Below, piece after piece: positions 42,339 through 51,437 of a DNA stretch of 64,000 nucleotides (position 1 is the stretch's first letter; each line of letters starts with the position of its first letter). Under the pieces are notes generated by a model. That model was not told where the DNA came from and made no database searches. It saw only the letters and a program-made list of their open reading frames with translations. The translations under genes were made by a program, and so were the position numbers. The stretch comes from Tyzzerella sp. (GTDB taxonomy: Bacteria > Bacillota > Clostridia > Lachnospirales > Lachnospiraceae). The stretch is taken from the NCBI GenBank assembly GCA_017472665.1, contig JAFUOS010000013.1:1-64000 (forward strand), read 5' to 3'.

Positions 42339-42384
42339 TGCGAATCAAAAAAGTGCAATAAGAAAATAGAAAGAGGAAAACAAC

Positions 42385-43263
42385 ATGAATGATTATATCG
42401 TAAGAGCAACCGCTGCGAATAACCAAATCAGAGCCTTTGCAGCAACAACTAGAAATGTAGTGGAGACTGCCCGAGCAGCGCATAACACGAGCCCAGTTGC
42501 GACTGCAGCCCTCGGAAGACTTCTGACAGCCGGCGCAATGATGGGAAGCATGATGAAAAATGACACGGATATCCTCACACTTCAAATTAAGTGTAATGGA
42601 CCGATTCAAGGTCTTACCGTAACCGCCGATGTAAAAGGAAATGTAAAAGGTTACGTAGAAAATCCGGATGTAATGCTTCCGCCAAGCAAAAAAGGAAAAT
42701 TAGATGTGGCAGCAGCATTAGACTTGGGTGTGCTTAGCGTCATCAAAGATATGGGATTAAAAGAACCATATGTCGGACAGACTATTTTAACAACAAGTGA
42801 GATTGCAGAAGATTTGACTTATTATTTTGCAACATCAGAGCAGGTTCCATCTTCCGTAGGCCTTGGCGTGTTGATGGAAAAAGACAATACCGTGAAACAG
42901 GCGGGTGGATTTATCGTGCAGGTAATGCCATTTGTGGATGATGCAGTGGTGGACAAGCTGGAAGCAAATATTGCGAAAATTGACTCTGTGACAGCTATGT
43001 TGGACAAAGGATATACGCCAGAAAAGATTTTGGAAACGGTATTGGAAGGCATGGGTGTGGAATATACTGACACATTGCCAACACAGTTTGCTTGCAATTG
43101 TTCAAAAGAGCGTGTGGAAAAGGCATTAATTAGTATCGGAAGAAAAGATATTCAGGAAATGATTGATGATGGGAAAGAGATAGAAATGCACTGCCATTTC
43201 TGTAATACAAGCTATCAGTTCAGTGTGGATGAATTGAAGGAGATTCTAAAAAGAAGTAAATAA
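42385..43263 (+). CDS. hslO: Hsp33 redox-regulated chaperone
   Basis: 292 residues. N-terminal substrate-binding domain (PVATAALGRLLTAGAMMG, GNVKGYVENPDV) and C-terminal zinc-switch domain with the four cysteines in FACNCSKERV and MHCHFCNTSYQF (C-x-C ... C-x2-C). Under oxidative unfolding stress the cysteines form disulfides, releasing zinc and activating holdase function. Complete motifs suggest a functional switch. RBS AAAGAGG precedes ATG 42385. It is 19 bp upstream of nadE. Confidence 0.95.
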   Translation: MNDYIVRATAANNQIRAFAATTRNVVETARAAHNTSPVATAALGRLLTAGAMMGSMMKNDTDILTLQIKCNGPIQGLTVTADVKGNVKGYVENPDVMLPPSKKGKLDVAAALDLGVLSVIKDMGLKEPYVGQTILTTSEIAEDLTYYFATSEQVPSSVGLGVLMEKDNTVKQAGGFIVQVMPFVDDAVVDKLEANIAKIDSVTAMLDKGYTPEKILETVLEGMGVEYTDTLPTQFACNCSKERVEKALISIGRKDIQEMIDDGKEIEMHCHFCNTSYQFSVDELKEILKRSK

Positions 43264-43282
43264 AAGAGGGAGGCCCAAAAAG

Positions 43283-45202
43283 ATGAAGCAAGGATTTGTA
43301 AAGGTTGCAGCAGCAACTCCAAACATCAAAGTTGCAGACGTTGACCATAATTTAAAGGAAATCTGTCGTTTGATTGATGAGACCGTCGCAAACGGAGCAA
43401 AAGTGATTGCGTTTCCAGAGTTATGTGTGACGGGTTACACTTGTGGAGATTTATTTTCACAGGATGTCTTGTTGAAAAAAGCAAAAGAAGCATTGAAAGA
43501 AATTGTTTTACACACTGCAGGAAAGGATGCCCTGGTTTTTGTAGGACTCCCATATGTAGTAAGAAATAAGTTGTATAATGTAGCAGCTGCCATCAATAAC
43601 GGCGAACTGCTCGGTATGGTAACGAAAACATTCCTGCCAAATTACAGTGAATTTTACGAAATGAGACAGTTTCAACCAGGTCCAAAGAAAGCCGACTGGA
43701 TTTGGTTTGATGAGGAAGAGATTCCATTTGGTCCACAGATTTTATTCGAATGTGAAGAAATGCCAAACTTAGTGGTTTCTGCCGAAATATGTGAGGACGT
43801 GTGGTCACCGATTCCGCCAAGTATCGAGGCGGCATTATCAGGCGCCACATTGATTGTAAATTGTTCAGCGAGTGATGAAACTGTTGGAAAAGACAGTTAT
43901 CGTGAACGCTTGATTTCCGGTCAATCAGCGAGATTGATTGCTGGCTATGTGTATGCAAATGCAGGCGAAGGCGAGTCTACGACAGACGTTGTATTTGGCG
44001 GACATAATATTATTGCAGAAAATGGTACGATTCTGGAAGAGGCAACCAGATTTATTAACGACACGATTTACAGCGAAATCGATATTGACCGTATTGTGAG
44101 CGAAAGACGTAAAAACACAACCTTCCAAATGTCGGATAAATATGATGAACTGATTCATGTGACATTTTCACTTCAGATGGAAGAAACAAAATTGACGAGA
44201 AGTTTTGCACCGCTTCCATTTGTACCTAGCAATACAGCAGAGCGTCAGAGACGATGCGAGGAGATTCTCACCATTCAGGCGATGGGACTTAAGAAACGTT
44301 TGGCACATACGAACTGTAAGAGTGCGGTAGTTGGTATTTCGGGCGGTTTGGATTCGACGTTGGCGCTGCTTGTAACAGCAAAAGCATTTGATTTGCAGGG
44401 AATTGACCGTAAATGTATTGAATCCGTAACTATGCCTTGTTTTGGTACGACGGACAGAACTTACCAGAATGCTTGCCTCTTGACACAAAAGTTAGGTGCA
44501 ACGCTCAGAGAAGTGAATATTAAAGATGCAGTACGTCAACATTTCCATGATATTGGACATTCTGAGGATCAGCATGATGTCACTTATGAAAATTCACAGG
44601 CGCGTGAACGTACGCAAGTCCTTATGGATATTGCAAATCAAACCAATGGTATGGTAATCGGAACAGGCGACATGTCGGAATTGGCACTTGGCTGGGCAAC
44701 TTATAACGGAGACCATATGTCAATGTATGGTGTCAATGCTTCTGTGCCAAAAACTTTGGTACGCCATTTGGTACAATACTATGCAGATACCTGCACGGAT
44801 GAAGAATTAAAAGCAGTTTTACTGGACGTATTAGATACACCCGTGAGTCCAGAACTTCTTCCACCAAAAGACGGCGAAATCGCACAGAAGACAGAAGATT
44901 TAGTTGGACCATATGAATTACATGATTTCTATCTGTATTATGTACTTCGTTTTGGTTATGAACCAAGCAAGATTTATCGCCTTGCAAAACAGGCATTTGC
45001 AGGAATGTATGATGAGGAAACGATTTTAAAATGGCTTAACACTTTCTACAGACGTTTTTTCTCACAGCAATTTAAACGTTCTTGTCTGCCGGATGGTCCA
45101 AAAGTGGGGACGGTTGCGGTGTCACCGCGCGGCGATTTGAGAATGCCGAGTGATGCTTGTGCGGCTATCTGGATGGAAGATTTGAAGAAGATACAAGCAT
45201 AA
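43283..45202 (+). CDS. nadE: Glutamine-dependent NAD+ synthetase
   Basis: 639 residues. The N-terminal nitrilase-type glutaminase has the Glu-Lys-Cys triad in FPELCVTGYTCGDLF, KTFLPNYSEFYE and SAEICEDVW. The C-terminal synthetase has the P-loop GISGGLDS near residues 351-358 and TGDMSELALGWATYNGDH. It converts deamido-NAD to NAD with ammonia channelled from glutamine. RBS AGAGGGAGG precedes ATG 43283. Only 1 bp separates its stop codon from repeat copy C, so the repeat may supply its transcript end. Confidence 0.96.
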   Translation: MKQGFVKVAAATPNIKVADVDHNLKEICRLIDETVANGAKVIAFPELCVTGYTCGDLFSQDVLLKKAKEALKEIVLHTAGKDALVFVGLPYVVRNKLYNVAAAINNGELLGMVTKTFLPNYSEFYEMRQFQPGPKKADWIWFDEEEIPFGPQILFECEEMPNLVVSAEICEDVWSPIPPSIEAALSGATLIVNCSASDETVGKDSYRERLISGQSARLIAGYVYANAGEGESTTDVVFGGHNIIAENGTILEEATRFINDTIYSEIDIDRIVSERRKNTTFQMSDKYDELIHVTFSLQMEETKLTRSFAPLPFVPSNTAERQRRCEEILTIQAMGLKKRLAHTNCKSAVVGISGGLDSTLALLVTAKAFDLQGIDRKCIESVTMPCFGTTDRTYQNACLLTQKLGATLREVNIKDAVRQHFHDIGHSEDQHDVTYENSQARERTQVLMDIANQTNGMVIGTGDMSELALGWATYNGDHMSMYGVNASVPKTLVRHLVQYYADTCTDEELKAVLLDVLDTPVSPELLPPKDGEIAQKTEDLVGPYELHDFYLYYVLRFGYEPSKIYRLAKQAFAGMYDEETILKWLNTFYRRFFSQQFKRSCLPDGPKVGTVAVSPRGDLRMPSDACAAIWMEDLKKIQA

Positions 45203-45203
45203 T

Positions 45204-45450
45204 AAATTTGGATTGGTTGAGCTCTTTTAAAAGTTCACGAAAGAATGTCTGCCTATGACAAGTCTCGAAGTTTCGCTTTACCTTAGCTCATCCACGAATA
45301 TGTAAGCCTCTGAGAGAGTCGCCGTGTGGGGCTCCTATCTCACAGACTAACATCTTCGGGATGTATCTTCGGAACGCTCCACTTACCTCGTCTTATCATA
45401 GGCAGACATTCTTTCTGAATCTTGTAAAAATTCTCGACAGCTAAGTTGTA
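45204..45450. repeat. Dispersed MITE-like repeat, copy C (second subtype)
   Basis: About 247 bp, starting AAATTTGGATTGGTTGAG right after the nadE stop. The ends form a 20-bp perfect inverted repeat, GAAAGAATGTCTGCCTATGA near 45240-45259, complemented near 45399-45418. The centre GGCTCCTATCTCACAGACTAAC resembles the centre of copies D and E, so the subtypes share a core. The left half is the reverse complement of the right half of copy A. The right end is degenerate. No ORF. Confidence 0.7.
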
Positions 45451-45453
45451 TAA

Positions 45454-45621
45454 TTCTTACCACAAAAGTTAAAAATGTGCTCTATGGTAAGAAAAAACAT
45501 CTAATTAAAGGAACAAATTCTTCCCATTCAAGGCATTTCACTAACCTATGGGCAGAATAAATGACCTGTTTCAGTTGAATTTTCTTACCATGAGACCTTT
45601 CTGTAAAAATTATGGTAAGAA
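45454..45621. repeat. Two copies of a TTCTTACCA/TGGTAAGAA dyad
   Basis: TTCTTACCA (45454-45462) with TGGTAAGAA (45485-45493), and TTCTTACCA (45582-45590) with TGGTAAGAA (45613-45621). Each pair spans 40 bp with the same spacing, 128 bp apart. The spacers differ in sequence. The rest of 45441-45640 shows no ORF and no promoter I would trust. Candidate operators or another small palindromic repeat. Confidence 0.5.
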
Positions 45622-45649
45622 AATAAGGAAACAACTATTAGATGTTCGA

Positions 45650-45868
45650 ATTCATAGACTCACAGAAGAAATTAAGATATATCCTGAAGCGGAAGTTAAG
45701 TGGAATTGACGGAGAATCCGTCGTGTAGCCGTTAGGCTGTGAGGTAGGAGTCCCTCACGACGACTAGCTCAGAGCCTTACGGATACTAGACTAGTCGAAG
45801 TCAATGGAGCGTTGGAGCGAAGGATATATCTTAATTTCTTCGTCCGTCTATGAAATCAACAAATCCAA
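45650..45868. repeat. Dispersed MITE-like repeat, copy D
   Basis: The core AAGAAATTAAGATATATCC (45666-45684) is matched by its complement at 45822-45840, giving a 176-bp module that can fold back on itself, with an inner GTGAGG/CCTCAC hairpin. Compared with copy E in reverse, only three differences were counted in 176 bp. The right end ACAAATCCAAAG matches copy B; the left TTCATAGAC/right GTCTATGAA add a further pair. No ORF. Remaining bases to the pilus promoter (45869-45981) show nothing. Confidence 0.8.
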
Positions 45869-45981
45869 AGTTATGAAAATAACAATTTTTGAGCAACCCC
45901 ATATTCTGTTCAATTTCAAAGAAAATTCCATAAAAATAAAAGAAATGATTTATTGAAATTTCACAAAAGTAAAATGAGTGA

Positions 45982-46010
45982 TTGACAATTTCTGGAAACA
46001 GTATTATGAT
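45982..46010 (+). promoter_or_regulatory. Promoter of the pilus operon
   Basis: TTGACA (45982-45987), 17-bp spacer, TATGAT (46005-46010). The leader to the first gene is about 135 nt and contains a small TGGGA/TCCCA hairpin and a strong but apparently unused RBS (AAAGGAGG near 46091-46098) with no start codon at proper distance. Confidence 0.75.
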
Positions 46011-46151
46011 GAAGTCACTCTTCAAAAGAGCAAATCTTTAATCAATGGGATACTCGTCCCAATTATCCAAAAAGAACATATTTGATAAGGAAAGGAGGAT
46101 CGAAAGGGTAACTGTATTTATAATTATTTTTTCTATGTTAGGAGGGAAATG

Positions 46152-46967
46152 ATGAGAAAAAACAGGATGCTCATCCTATTCTTTTTGCTGAGTTTTCTTT
46201 GCCTTTTTACGCTCCCAGTACAGGCGGAAGAATCAGAAGAAAATGAGATTGCAGTCCGCTTGGAAAAAGCAAAGGAACTTGGTTTGGAGGAATGGGTTGA
46301 TGAAGAGGGATATTTAATTGATGAATTCTATGAAGAGAAAACAGAACAGGATTTAACCGACATGGGAGTGGGAAGTCTGATAAGAAAAATCAGCCAAGAA
46401 GAGGTGGACGCATATGTTGCAAATTTAAATGCGGGAATCAGCGCTTATGAGGTGAGTTATGTCAGGATAGTATGGCAGGTGTACGAACCAACTGGAAAGG
46501 AATACTATACTGGTTATTTCGAGGTGGATGGAATTTTAGCATTCTGCATTGAAAGAAATAAGTATGTTCCGACAAAAGGCACACCTACAAGTGAATGGAT
46601 ACCAATTACCAATGATGATTTGCGGAAGGTTTTGTACTATGGTTACAATGGGCCGGAGAATAAAGGATATACCTATGTGGAAACGGCACTTGCAGCCGGA
46701 GAAGCCAATGGAACCGGAAACAATCCGATTGGGGAAGAAGTACTGGCAGAAATAAAAGAATATGCGGCTCCGCCAAAAAATTTTAAAGTGTGGAAAGTAG
46801 AGACTGATGAAGCTTCGCAGGATTTAGCTTTTTATACGATGGAAGAAGAAAGCGAAACAGGATATCAACTGCCAAATACAGGGTCAGCAGGAAGTCTGTA
46901 TATGAGTTTAGGGGGAATTTTCTGTTGCATGGCAGCATTTCAAAAACAAAGGAGGAAAACAAAATGA
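46152..46967 (+). CDS. LPXTG-anchored pilus-associated protein with thioester-like domain
   Basis: 271 residues. Signal peptide (MRKNRMLILFFLLSFLCLFTLPVQA), an acidic helical segment, then ILAFCIERNKYVPTKG...LRKVLYYGYNG, which resembles the Cys-containing thioester (TQXA) fold of Gram-positive adhesins. The usual TQxAIW partner motif is replaced by YVETALAAG, so thioester formation is uncertain. The C-terminus has the sorting signal QLPNTG, a hydrophobic helix and RRKTK. It is likely the tip or adhesin of the pilus. ATG 46152 is preferred over 46149 by distance to GGAGG. It overlaps the major pilin start by 4 bp. Confidence 0.72.
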   Translation: MRKNRMLILFFLLSFLCLFTLPVQAEESEENEIAVRLEKAKELGLEEWVDEEGYLIDEFYEEKTEQDLTDMGVGSLIRKISQEEVDAYVANLNAGISAYEVSYVRIVWQVYEPTGKEYYTGYFEVDGILAFCIERNKYVPTKGTPTSEWIPITNDDLRKVLYYGYNGPENKGYTYVETALAAGEANGTGNNPIGEEVLAEIKEYAAPPKNFKVWKVETDEASQDLAFYTMEEESETGYQLPNTGSAGSLYMSLGGIFCCMAAFQKQRRKTK

Positions 46968-48787
46968 AGAAAAAACAAATGAAAAAAGGAAAATGGATGT
47001 GCGCAATTGCACTTGTAATTACGATGATTGCAGCAAATATGGAAGGGATATTGGTAGCAAACGCCGCAAGTGATACCTTATCGACAAGTCAGGGAATTGT
47101 AGACTTATCGCAGGGAGATGCGAGTATCACTATTAAAGGAAATGAAGGTCAGAGTTTAGTTGGAAAAACATTTGAGATTTATCAGTTATTTGAAGCTGAG
47201 AATGCAGCAGGACTAGAATCCATTGATTACACGCTGAACTCCACATATACGAACGCATTAAAAACAGTAGTAGGAAGTAAGTTGGGGAAAGAGACAAAAG
47301 ATGTGGCAGAATATGAGGTGCTGGATTATATGCAGACTATGAATTCGCATATGGTAGAAGGAGCGCAGGTACAGCAGACTCTGGAAGGATCTTATAGTGA
47401 TTATCGTTATTTTATGGAAGATGTTATAAAGCAGATTCAAACAGAAGGGATTTCGGGAGAAATTGTCGTGAATGTAGTTGATATAAAGTCTGATAACTCG
47501 ATTGAAATCAAAGGATTGGCATATGGCTATTATCTGGTTGAAGATACCTCGGCAGCCAGCGGAGAACATACAGCAGTGTCAATGTTGATGACAAGCACAG
47601 CAAATCCAGAGTTTAAAGTTAACATCAAGGCCGATTATCCAACGGTTATCAAAAAGATTCAAGAAGATGATAATCAAGATACCATTGGCAATGAGGGATG
47701 GAACGATATCGGCGATTTTGAAATTGGTCAGGATGTTCCATACAAATATGAATCCACAATTCCAAATATCAACGGATACGATACTTATTATTTTGCATGG
47801 CATGACATCATGGATGAAGCCTTAACATTGCAAAACGATACGATTCAAATTACACTTTCAGGAACCGCCTCTGGTGCGGAAAAAACTTATTCACTTCTCG
47901 AAACAGAATATAAACTTATCACCGATTCGGAAGATACCACTTTTACAATTGAAATCGAAGATATCAAAGCAATTATCGACCGCGAATTTGACAATCTGAA
48001 CGAAGACAATGAGAATACTTATGGTCAGGATGTTGTTGTAACTTACAAAGCGACATTAAACGATAAAGCGGCTTTGGACACAGGCAGACCAGGCTTTGAA
48101 AATGATGTAAGAATCGAATTTTCCAATAATCCGAACCAAAGTGGAGTGGGTCAGACAGGTTATACTCCATGGGACACCGTTGTATGTTTTACATACCGGT
48201 TGAATGGATTAAAAGTCAATAATTATGGCAAGAAATTAGAAGGTGCGACTTTCCGCCTTTACACAGATGAAGCGTGTGAGAATGAAGTTTATGTGAAAAA
48301 AGTGGCAGACCGTTACCATGTCATGAATCCAGATTCGTGGGAATCAGGGGTGCCAAGTGAAGCAGTTGAAATGGTATCAAATGAAGATGGTGAATTCGAT
48401 ATTTACGGTTTAGACAGTGGCACATACTATTTAAAAGAAGTAAGTGCACCAGCTGGATACCGACCAATTCTTGATCCAGTAAAAATCAGCATCACTACAA
48501 CGTTTACAACGGAACGAAATTCTTATGTGAAAGGCGACGCAGCAGGTGAAAATATTGTGCAATTAGCAGCATCTGCGCATGTAAAAACATTTACAAATGG
48601 TGCTTATACAGAGAAAGATGTGACACTGGAAGTGGACCAAGAAAAGGGAAGTATGAATTTATCAGTGGTGAATGAAGTTGGAAACAAGCTGCCAATTACA
48701 GGTTCAGGTGCTATGCTGATTTTGAGTGTAGCGGGAATTGTTTTGATGGCGGTTGCATTGAAAAAAGGCCGTAAGCAATATGAATAA
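46964..48787 (+). CDS. Major pilin, isopeptide-forming LPXTG fimbrial protein
   Basis: 607 residues from ATG 46964 (GGAGG at 46951-46955). Long signal peptide with basic n-region, several Ig/CnaB-like domains, DYPTVIKKIQED near residue 225 (candidate polymerisation lysine region in place of YPK), the E-box YYLKEVSAPAGY near 500, and the sorting signal KLPITGSG followed by a hydrophobic helix and KKGRKQYE. It is polymerised by the sortase encoded next. Internal isopeptide bonds are expected from the CnaB fold (inference). ATGA overlap with the preceding gene and 8-bp overlap with the sortase gene show tight coupling. Confidence 0.88.
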   Translation: MKKKQMKKGKWMCAIALVITMIAANMEGILVANAASDTLSTSQGIVDLSQGDASITIKGNEGQSLVGKTFEIYQLFEAENAAGLESIDYTLNSTYTNALKTVVGSKLGKETKDVAEYEVLDYMQTMNSHMVEGAQVQQTLEGSYSDYRYFMEDVIKQIQTEGISGEIVVNVVDIKSDNSIEIKGLAYGYYLVEDTSAASGEHTAVSMLMTSTANPEFKVNIKADYPTVIKKIQEDDNQDTIGNEGWNDIGDFEIGQDVPYKYESTIPNINGYDTYYFAWHDIMDEALTLQNDTIQITLSGTASGAEKTYSLLETEYKLITDSEDTTFTIEIEDIKAIIDREFDNLNEDNENTYGQDVVVTYKATLNDKAALDTGRPGFENDVRIEFSNNPNQSGVGQTGYTPWDTVVCFTYRLNGLKVNNYGKKLEGATFRLYTDEACENEVYVKKVADRYHVMNPDSWESGVPSEAVEMVSNEDGEFDIYGLDSGTYYLKEVSAPAGYRPILDPVKISITTTFTTERNSYVKGDAAGENIVQLAASAHVKTFTNGAYTEKDVTLEVDQEKGSMNLSVVNEVGNKLPITGSGAMLILSVAGIVLMAVALKKGRKQYE

Positions 48788-49562
48788 AGTACTCTTTGCC
48801 ATTGGAGCACTTTTGCTGCTAATGCCCCTGGGCTTTCGATTTGTGGAGGAAAGAGAACATGAAAAATTGATTTCTACATACTGGGAAGAACTGGAGGAAG
48901 TAGATGAAAGTGAGATGGAAAAGTGTTTTGAGTCTGCAAGAAGTTATAATGAAGCGTTATACGAGACAGGTCTAATTGATTTGGAAGGGTATGAGACGGA
49001 ATTATATTTGTATGGAAATGGTATGATGGGAACGATTGAGATTCCGAAAATTTCTGTGAAACTACCGATTTACCATGGGACGGAGGAGGATGTGCTTGCA
49101 AGTGGCATTGGGCATTTGAAAGAAAGCAGTCTGCCAGTCGGAGGAGAAAATTCCCATAGTGTTTTAAGTGGACATCGTGGATTGCCGAATGCCCAACTAT
49201 TTACCAGATTGGATGAATTGGAAGAAGGCGATATCTTTTCTATACAAATCTGTAATCAGAGGTTGAATTATCGCGTATGTGATATTTGTGTCGTGGAACC
49301 AGAGGAGACGGAAGGTTTAGTAATTCAGGCTGGACGAGATTTGGTTTCCCTGGTGACATGTACACCATACGGCATTAACACACATCGGCTTGTTGTGACA
49401 GGAGAACGTGTGACAGAAGAAAGTGTGGAAAATAATATTGAAATCAACAGAGTGTCAAAACGTGATTTAATTCTCTTTGTCTTGCCATTTTTATTTCTTC
49501 TTGCAGCAGTTGTACAAAGAAGGCGAAGAAAAAGATGCGAAGGAGAAGAGGTGTGTGTATGA
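48780..49562 (+). CDS. Class C (pilus) sortase
   Basis: 260 residues. N-terminal membrane anchor, catalytic domain with GTIEIPKISVKLPIYHGT, His in LSGHRGLPNAQLF, Cys in LVTCTPYGINTHRL followed by the Arg, and a C-terminal membrane helix (DLILFVLPFLFLLAAVV), which is typical of class C. The flexible lid that usually shows a DPW/DPF motif before the catalytic domain is not recognisable (sequence there is GLIDLEGYETEL). It links pilin subunits and may also anchor the fibre. Overlaps both neighbours. Confidence 0.9.
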   Translation: MNKVLFAIGALLLLMPLGFRFVEEREHEKLISTYWEELEEVDESEMEKCFESARSYNEALYETGLIDLEGYETELYLYGNGMMGTIEIPKISVKLPIYHGTEEDVLASGIGHLKESSLPVGGENSHSVLSGHRGLPNAQLFTRLDELEEGDIFSIQICNQRLNYRVCDICVVEPEETEGLVIQAGRDLVSLVTCTPYGINTHRLVVTGERVTEESVENNIEINRVSKRDLILFVLPFLFLLAAVVQRRRRKRCEGEEVCV

Positions 49563-50239
49563 AAAAATATTTCATGATAGCAATGGTTCTTATGGTTAGT
49601 TTGCTGCCGATGGATGTGTTTGCGGCAACCGGAAATATTGAAATACAATTATCAGAGCATCAGAAAGGAAAGATTTCCTATTCAAAAGTTGGAAATATGG
49701 TAGATGGTCTATTCGTATTAGAAGATGAATTCGAAGAAAGTCAAGTAAATCTAAATGATTTGAAAACAGCAGAGCAATTAGAAAAGGCAGCAAAGTCCCT
49801 GATTCCGTATGTCCAAAGTGGAATTGTAGTTTCAATAGAAGAAGACAAGGTGTTGCTGTGTAATTTGGAAGAGGGTGTATATCTGATCTATTCTTTTGGA
49901 GAGAATGAGAAAGAAATGCTTCCGACTCTTATATTTTTGCCGACATGGATGGAAGAGGAGCAGAAAATGCAGTATGATGTGACGGTGATTCCGAAATATG
50001 GGGAAAAACAGAACTCGCCAGATACTGGATGGGATAGCAGGGAAAGCATTTATCTGGGACTTTTTGCGATTTCTTTGATAATAATCGTGGGATTGTCTTG
50101 TCACAACCGTTTCAAGTGTGGTACAATACCATTTAAACATTTAGAAATGGGAGGATATACCAATGGGAATGACAATGACACAGAAAATCCTCGCTGCCCA
50201 CGCAGGCTTGGATTCAGTGGTTGCAGGTCAATTAATTGA
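49559..50239 (+). CDS. Minor/basal pilin-like protein with atypical sorting signal and run-on C-terminus
   Basis: 226 residues by the open frame. Signal peptide ([22 protein letters not shown]), a small beta-rich domain with [12 protein letters not shown] resembling pilin CnaB-like repeats, then [12 protein letters not shown] plus a hydrophobic helix and HNRFK, an LPXTG-like signal with Ser in the first position. Normally the protein would stop there. Instead it runs on 39 residues through the leuC promoter, RBS and first 77 bp of leuC in another frame. The native stop was probably lost. ATG 49559 overlaps the sortase gene by 4 bp. Confidence 0.68.
   Translation: MKKYFMIAMVLMVSLLPMDVFAATGNIEIQLSEHQKGKISYSKVGNMVDGLFVLEDEFEESQVNLNDLKTAEQLEKAAKSLIPYVQSGIVVSIEEDKVLLCNLEEGVYLIYSFGENEKEMLPTLIFLPTWMEEEQKMQYDVTVIPKYGEKQNSPDTGWDSRESIYLGLFAISLIIIVGLSCHNRFKCGTIPFKHLEMGGYTNGNDNDTENPRCPRRLGFSGCRSIN
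50098..50127 (+). promoter_or_regulatory. Promoter of leuCD-thrC inside the last pilus gene
   Basis: TTGTCA (50098-50103), 18-bp spacer ending TGG, TACAAT (50122-50127), 36 bp before leuC. It lies within the run-on part of the preceding reading frame. Confidence 0.55.
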
Positions 50240-51437
50240 AGCAAAATTAGATGTCGTGATGGCAAATGATATTACAGGTCCTATGGCAGTACCAGTATTT
50301 CATCAGATGGCAGACAAAGTTTTTGATAAAGATAAGGTAGTACTCGTGCCTGACCATTTTACACCAAACAAAGACATTAAATCGGCAGAAAACTCAAAAT
50401 CAATTCGTGAGTTCTCAAAATGCCAATGTTTAAAACACTATTTTGAAATTGGACAAATGGGAATTGAGCATGCGATTTTACCAGAAAAAGGAATCGTTGT
50501 AGCAGGAGAATGCATTATCGGTGCAGACTCTCACACATGTACATATGGTGCATTGGGCGCATTTTCTACAGGTGTAGGTACAACAGACATCGCAACAGGT
50601 ATGGCGACTGGAGAATTATGGTTCAAAGTACCAAGTGCAATCAAGTTTGTATTAACAGGAAAACCAAGCAAATACGTAAGCGGTAAAGATATTATCTTAC
50701 ATATTATCGGACGCATCGGCGTAGATGGTGCCTTATATAAATCTATGGAATTTGTTGGCGATGGTATCGCACACCTTTCTATGGACGACCGTTTCACGAT
50801 GGCAAACATGGCTATTGAAGCAGGTGCTAAAAACGGTATCTTCATTGTAGATGAAAAAGCAGAAGAATACATGAAAGAACATTCTGACAAAGAATACAAA
50901 ATCTACACAGCAGACGAAGATGCAGAATATGACGACGTCGTGGAAGTAGACTTGTCAAAGGTTAGACCTACAGTTGCTTTCCCACACTTACCAGGAAATG
51001 CAAAGACAATCGACGAAGTAGAAGCAATGGAACCAATTAAAATTGACCAAGTAGTCATCGGTTCTTGTACAAATGGAAGAATGGAAGATATGCGAAGAGC
51101 AGCAGCCGTTCTTAAAGGACATAAGGTTCATCCAGATGTACGTGTTATGGTAATTCCAGCAACGCAAAAAATCTACTTACAATGTATCGAAGAAGGTCTT
51201 GTAACTACATTTATCGAGGCAGGTTGTGCATTCAACACACCAAGCTGTGGACCATGTATGGGTGGACACATGGGTGTTATGGCAGCAGGAGAAAAATGTG
51301 TATCTACTACAAACCGTAACTTCGTAGGAAGAATGGGACATGTGGATTCACTGATCTACTTAGCATCTCCAGAAGTTGCTGCAGCAAGCGCGATTGCAGG
51401 ATGTATTGCAAATCCAGAGAAAGTAGGTGACAGATAA
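50163..51437 (+). CDS. leuC: 3-isopropylmalate dehydratase large subunit
   Basis: 424 residues, aconitase superfamily, isomerising isopropylmalate in leucine synthesis. 4Fe-4S ligands Cys302 (GSCTNG), Cys362 and Cys365 (CGPCMGG) are present; [20 protein letters not shown] is the substrate/cluster motif. GGGAGG precedes ATG 50163. It overlaps the end of the pilus gene frame by 77 bp and the leuD start by 1 bp. No leuA or leuB is in the window. Confidence 0.96.
   Translation: MGMTMTQKILAAHAGLDSVVAGQLIEAKLDVVMANDITGPMAVPVFHQMADKVFDKDKVVLVPDHFTPNKDIKSAENSKSIREFSKCQCLKHYFEIGQMGIEHAILPEKGIVVAGECIIGADSHTCTYGALGAFSTGVGTTDIATGMATGELWFKVPSAIKFVLTGKPSKYVSGKDIILHIIGRIGVDGALYKSMEFVGDGIAHLSMDDRFTMANMAIEAGAKNGIFIVDEKAEEYMKEHSDKEYKIYTADEDAEYDDVVEVDLSKVRPTVAFPHLPGNAKTIDEVEAMEPIKIDQVVIGSCTNGRMEDMRRAAAVLKGHKVHPDVRVMVIPATQKIYLQCIEEGLVTTFIEAGCAFNTPSCGPCMGGHMGVMAAGEKCVSTTNRNFVGRMGHVDSLIYLASPEVAAASAIAGCIANPEKVGDR

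Noticed and set aside
45831-46025. 64-codon reverse frame upstream of the pilus operon
   Set aside because: It overlaps repeat D and the pilus promoter; no RBS, AT-rich low-complexity product.
50163-50239. Overlap of the last pilus gene with leuC as a genuine functional overlap
   Set aside because: The overlapping tail has no domain sense and follows a complete sorting signal; leuC with its own promoter and RBS is clearly the real gene there.
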